This document shows, piece after piece, positions 58,326-64,000 of a stretch of DNA of 64,000 bases. The position numbers were made by a program, and so were the translations under genes. Under the pieces are notes generated by a model. The model saw only the letters and a list, made by a program, of their open reading frames with translations, had not been told where the DNA came from and did no database searches. This DNA comes from Glandiceps talaboti. Taxonomy: Eukaryota; Hemichordata; Enteropneusta; Spengelidae. Every line of letters begins with the position of its first letter. The first letter of the stretch is position 1. The stretch spans positions 16,402,246 to 16,466,245 of the forward strand of contig NC_135555.1 of NCBI RefSeq assembly GCF_964340395.1, read 5' to 3'.

Positions 58326-58328
<3 letters not shown>
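57303..58328. other. Intergenic DNA with an unassigned minus-strand ORF
   Basis: A minus-strand frame of 141 codons (58008-57583) starts MNLGVPHMHGG. It has no simple-repeat bias and a fairly mixed amino-acid content, but I recognise no domain. It could be chance, an exon, or part of a mobile element. Confidence 0.35.

Positions 58329-58421
<93 letters not shown>
58329..58421. repeat. (CT)n microsatellite
   Basis: Uninterrupted CT run, followed by ttccctccctcccc. Confidence 0.98.
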
Positions 58422-58424
<3 letters not shown>

Positions 58425-58629
58425 CTCCCTCCCCTTGATATTTTGAAGATTATGATGCTGATAACCAATGGGGATTCGATATTTCTCTTGATTGAGTACG
58501 GTCACAGAGGGAGACCATTAGCATCTCGTTCACAACTTCCTAACCTACCTGTAAACTTCATGGACTATGGCTACTTACACTATTCCGCTATCCTAACTGA
58601 CATTTATTTATTTATCTATTTATTTTATT

Positions 58630-59348
<719 letters not shown>

Positions 59349-59656
59349 TACATACATACATACATACATACATACATACATACTTACATACATACACATA
59401 CATACATACATACATACATACATACATACATACATACATACATACATACATACATACACATACATACATACATACATACATACATACATACATACATACA
59501 TACATACACACATACACACAAACACACACACACACATACATACATACATACATACACACACACATACATACATACATACATACATACATACATACATACA
59601 TACATACATACATACATACATACATACATACATACATACATACATACATACATACA
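59349..59656. repeat. (TACA)n microsatellite, ~310 bp
   Basis: Tandem catacata units with short CA-rich interruptions near 59395, 59456 and 59506-59563. Frames on both strands up to 245 codons (YIHTYIH, CMYVCMYV) are artefacts. Confidence 0.97.
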
Positions 59657-61905
59657 TTGGTATACACACAAAAATTATCTCAAAAACGGCAAGAATAAAC
59701 GCAAAAAAACAAAAGTAAACAAAAATGGTAATATAAAATGTCACCTGAGCCCTGCCTATTTTTGAACGATGTGTGTGTGTATGTATCGGAACCAGAGCTC
59801 TGAATCGGAACGACATATGTTTTTGCTGTGCTGTGAGATAGATGTTCCTGCTAATGTATTCTGGGGGCATCTGACAATATCTAGTGGATATTTTGATAGT
59901 CAAATAAATTGAGTTACTAGTAAGATTCACGCTGTCATCTGTTTTACATTCCTTCATCTATATAGTATTGCTTTACATTCTCGCAAACCATCAACCCGAG
60001 CTATTATTTCTTTAGCCTTACTACGAAATAACCCGTGCATGTAGGACGGCGCGTTATATGAACGGTGCCGTAAAACAGGCCGTGGTTTGCGACGATGATA
60101 CAGGCGCAGCAGTGGAAACTACGTACGTAAAGTCCGGTAATCGAAACGACAGAATTGTTGTCGCATGGCCTTTAGGCATTTTGAATTAATTTCTGCCATC
60201 CAACTTCATGAATACAGGCTTCCACTCCACAAACTCCTTGTTTTGATTACTTGAGCACGGTACATATTGATTCATCTCCTCTTACAGGTTTAATTTTGAT
60301 TGACGCACTCATCCCTTGGGATATGTGAAGGCCCCGATATATTGATTTCGTGTTTTAGTTTTATTGCGCTCTTCACTGGGTGTTCACTACCGCAATAAAT
60401 TCACTCCTCCCTCCAGCTTGTTTTTTACCCACTTTCATTTGGCTTCTTTCAATGGTTCACCTCGCTTAAGCAACTATCTCGTTAATCATCGTGGTGTTGG
60501 CTTGCTGTTCATCTGAAGAAAAAAAAAACAAGGCAATAAAAAATACCCAGGTTGGCGTGATTTACAGGGGTGAATAATAGTGGTGGTTATTATGCTTTGC
60601 CCTCTTTAAACCACGTGGAAGCGAAGTAATTTATTTCGCCCGTTTTACAGGGTACAAACATGAGGGGTATGAATGGATGGGTAGTTGGGTAGGTTGACCT
60701 CGTTACACCACGGAGCATAACGAGGGTGATTCGTTGCGACTGCATATTATATTACCCGTGCTTTGCCATAGATGTAAAGATCGCAGCTCACTCGTACTAT
60801 ATCATCACAAAGTGTTTGTGGAAATAACTTTTCCCCACATATATTCATTTTATAATATACAACATCCATTCGCCATCACTTAATTACAGTGTTATATAAA
60901 GCCACGTGTACTGTTATTTCCATGGAAACCATCTCTTTAAACTTTTCAACCTGTCAGCCGTCATATTTGACCACGTGACCATTTCACTTTAAACAGGTTT
61001 GATATACCATGCGTGCGTTCAAAGTTCATTCAAAGTTGATGAAAACCACGACATATGTCACTTTTAGTGAACTGTATTCAACCACCATATTCAACCACCA
61101 TAGTCAGTAAGTCCTTTATTCCATGATATCCAGGCCATGCATGACTTCTCGTTTTATTGTATCTCCCGGTCATGTAATTCGCGTATCCCACAATATTCAA
61201 GTTCTTTCGGCCTCCTTCGCAATTTAAATTTTATTCTGTAATGAGAACAAATCATGTTCATACTCAGAATAATTTAGCAAAGTTTGTATTTTTTTGCTTT
61301 TCGTCTACGTCAAAGTATGATAGACTAATTTTGGTTGTATTTACTATTATTATGTGGATTTGTATGTGCCATTCCTGTTCAAGTTGTCACAACAAACCTC
61401 TACATTTGCATGTATATATTTGATTTCTGTGCGTTAGGCCAGTGGTCACGGTAAAATGAATAAAGCACATTATTATTATTTTTATTATTATTATTATTTA
61501 ATTTGCGTTGTATTTTATTTCGGAAGCGTCCGATCGTAGCCTAGTAGTCCATCGTATATTCACCTTGTGTGTTAAAATATCCATTGATGGTTGTGGAGTG
61601 GGGGGGGGGGGTTGAGACGGGTGGACTGTGATCACCCACAACAGTGGAACATACACAATATACTGTATAGTACATATTTAACCCGATGAACATTTCCTTT
61701 CCTAAGGGAGCCTTCAGTAATTACAAGGGAGAGGGCCAGGTGAAATCAAGCCCGGTCACTCTATGGAATAAAATGTGACCATCCCCCTAGTCCACTGTGC
61801 TAAAAAACGACCCTCTCTCAATTTCCCTCTGTCTGAAATATGCCCCCCCCCCCGTTCAAATATTTCTTATGGGGAAAAAACATTTTAACAAAAACATTTT
61901 AACAT
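59657..61905. other. Intergenic DNA, no gene recognised
   Basis: Mixed-composition sequence with short frames only. The segment ending gaataaagcacattattatt and a tta run (61460-61500) looks like the 3' end of a plus-strand retroelement, but no coding remnant supports it. A G-run lies at 61601-61610 and a C-run at 61843-61853. Confidence 0.45.
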
Positions 61906-61907
61906 CT

Positions 61908-62060
61908 CCAGCGGCATAGTTATTAGAGCTCAGTCAAGATTAGTAGTCAGGAGGTCCTAGGTTCAAATCCAACCAGAGACTAGGAATGTTTATGTAGTAA
62001 TCAAATTGATCAAATTTTGTTTCCCACTATTACCACCACAGTGAGTTTATGTTTGTAATA
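61908..62060 (+). mobile_element. Possible tRNA-derived SINE
   Basis: A head beginning ccagcggcatagttattaga (A-box-like) is followed about 40 bases later by ggttcaaatcc (61962-61972), close to the tRNA B-box consensus GGTTCRANYCC. The whole does not fold into a good cloverleaf, so a SINE head fits better than a functional tRNA. The body and tail limits are uncertain. Confidence 0.4.
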
Positions 62061-63316
62061 TTAAATCAATGCATGTGTTTGAATCTACTGGCTGCGCTGA
62101 AGGTTAGAACGCCAAAGACGAGATGAGCACACAAATGACAACCCCCATGGATTGAGGCAAACATTTCCACTCTACCATATCATCATCCCCAACACCTTGC
62201 CACACTCAGTTCTCCCTTTACTACTGTGAGACCTGCTCCTCTCCTCACACCACAACTAACAGTTAATTCACTACATTTCACTGTCATGTTATGATATTAC
62301 TGACATGATCTCATCAATTGGACTGCTCTATTGAAATAAACCACCCACAGAGTCTTAGAAATATATGTAATTATTTTTCTATAATCCTTGCATTTTGACA
62401 ACAACAAAATCAATACATGTATTCTATCTATTCAGATATGACTTTTATAGTCAAGTTCCCGACGGATCGTATTCCGTACTACGTTATCTTCATATATTCA
62501 CTATCTTTCATTTTCTTTTTTTAAATTCGTGCGTCCATTCACCGTACATGTATATCATTATTGTGCGGACGGTTCTACTATTTCTCCATTATTACACTAA
62601 GCTTTTCAAATTGTTGTGAACCATTCGTCAATGCATGCCAAACAGATGCGCATCACTCCTTCATTCAAACCCATGCCGTCCTCCCTCCCCCATTCCCCAT
62701 CCCCCAGACCCCCACCGACTCCTCTTTCCACTCGCACACATAATACTGCTTCGAAAGAGTGTATGAGTTGTTGATGGACAAATAACGCCCTGATTGAAAT
62801 TGTCGACAATGAAAATCACCAATAAAACGAAAAGGTTCTCTAGTGTCTCAGAAATCAGTGTAGTACAGGAACAGGAAATAAAATGAAGTATTTTAATACA
62901 CATACCATCATGAATATTGAGTCATTGGAGTTCTTATCGCTCTATCAGCTATTTTTTTTCTTTTTACCGACATTTTTATTTCGTCGGTATTTCTCTATGA
63001 CGGCATTTCCAAAAGGGTTCAGCGCTATCTTTCTAACGTTATGCACCCGTTCAAGTTGCATCCACAAGGCCGTTGAGAAGCGACAACTGTTACGCCTTTT
63101 GTATCGCGAGAGAGGCCATGGTTTGTCGGCACTATACAATTAACGCGATATAGATAACGTGCAAACAATATCCAAGTGGCGGCGCCGCTTATTGCAGGCA
63201 GTAACAATGCCGGGACGGAGCCGTGAAATCGTTGCTGTGTTTGCGTTCCGTCTGGCAATCGTTTTAGAAGTCTAATATTGATGAAGAAAAAACTATAAAC
63301 TAACCATGTTTGTTTT
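62061..63316. other. Intergenic DNA, no gene recognised
   Basis: Short overlapping frames on both strands. 63030-63260 is relatively CpG-rich (gtggcggcgccgcttattgc) and could be the promoter or first exon of a gene outside the window, but I cannot support a transcript. Confidence 0.4.
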
Positions 63317-63670
63317 TTGTAATATTTTATTTGACCAGTTAAATCTCAATATTGAAAATCTGTGTTGATGAAATAATAAACAAACATCTATTTTAATGTT
63401 ATGAGTAAGCAATATTGATAGCAATATAATTTCGTCAGCCCTGTTTTTGTGGCGTATTCTTTATCGCGTTCAAATCGCCAATTGTATAGAGATTTTGTGA
63501 TATTTTATTTGACCAAATCTCCAATATTGGAAATCTGAGTCGATGAAATAGTAAACAAACATCTATTTAATGTTATGAGTAAGCAATATTGATAGCAATA
63601 TTATCGTCATCTCTGTTTTTGTGGAGTTTTCTTTATCCCGTTAAAATCGCCAATTGTATAGAGAGTTCAC
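63317..63670. repeat. ~175-bp tandem duplication
   Basis: atattttatttgacca recurs at 63322 and 63500, and cgccaattgtatagaga at 63476 and 63648. Between them aaacaaacatctattttaat, gttatgagtaagcaatattg and ctgtttttgtgg occur in both copies. The copies differ by small indels. Confidence 0.88.
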
Positions 63671-64000
63671 CTGCTGTGGAATGGAAGTTGTCAACATCAC
63701 ATTATATGATTGTTAGCTTTGAAACTTACCTCAGATCACAGTCGCTATTTTTCATTATAAAAATGGGAAACAAAAAAGAGAATTAGGTCTACTATAGCTT
63801 TTGTCGAGGATATAGAGCTTCATGTTTTTTTTAATCAATGTATCACATACATGTTCATTTAATTTCATATTTATATTGTAAAGAATTAATGTTATTTGAC
63901 ACAAAAATGAAATCATTTATAAAAAAAAACAAAATTCCGAATTTTTAAAAGTGGTAATTAATATGTGATTAATGTAATGGGGATGAAGCTGGATTTATTG
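63671..64000. other. Window end, no feature
   Basis: AT-rich sequence. Nothing supported. Confidence 0.5.

Noticed and set aside
61908-61985. Functional tRNA gene
   Set aside because: The A and B boxes are plausible but no proper acceptor or T stem can be formed.

Overview
This window looks like a piece of nuclear genome from an AT-rich invertebrate animal. The evidence is one spliced gene with GT-AG introns, very abundant satellite and microsatellite DNA, decayed retroelements, and no bacterial-type gene packing. The one gene I can name is the ciliary gene GAS8/DRC4. Its protein is close to vertebrate GAS8 along its whole length, so a bilaterian is likely. Species or phylum cannot be fixed from the sequence.

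Layout. 1-6395 is a 169-bp tandem satellite (about 38 copies) with a five-monomer, 845-bp higher-order repeat in its left half and decaying copies at its right edge. 6396-9182 is intergenic DNA with dispersed-repeat copies. 9183-17110 is an 8-kb pentanucleotide satellite (TATAC/TATAG) that repeatedly switches strand, broken by a 340-bp island carrying a hairpin element. 17111-18207 holds a decayed reverse transcriptase of Penelope-like type. A homogeneous TATAG array (18208-18830), a 20-bp minisatellite, a 0.93-kb foldback element and a degenerate ~240-bp tandem repeat follow, up to 20920. 20921-28640 has no recognised gene. It carries microsatellites and a 1.56-kb duplication filled with a 20-bp minisatellite.

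28690-56410 is the GAS8/DRC4 locus on the plus strand: ten coding exons, 489 codons, every intron in phase 0, and an RFX X-box-like site plus a perfect CRE just upstream of the start codon. DRC4 is a coiled-coil subunit of the nexin-dynein regulatory complex of motile cilia, and an X-box is the expected control site for such a gene. Introns 8 (9.8 kb) and 9 (8.4 kb) hold a 54-bp minisatellite, two adjacent LINE 3' ends, paired MITE-like copies, several foldback elements and a ~105-bp tandem repeat.

56411-64000 is intergenic. It has four long GA/CT arrays arranged as two opposed pairs, a (TACA)n array, a possible tRNA-derived SINE and a ~175-bp tandem duplication. I recognise no further gene there. 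Long open frames across the window translate to runs such as YTILYY, THTHT, SLSLSL or YIHTYIH and are artefacts of simple repeats.
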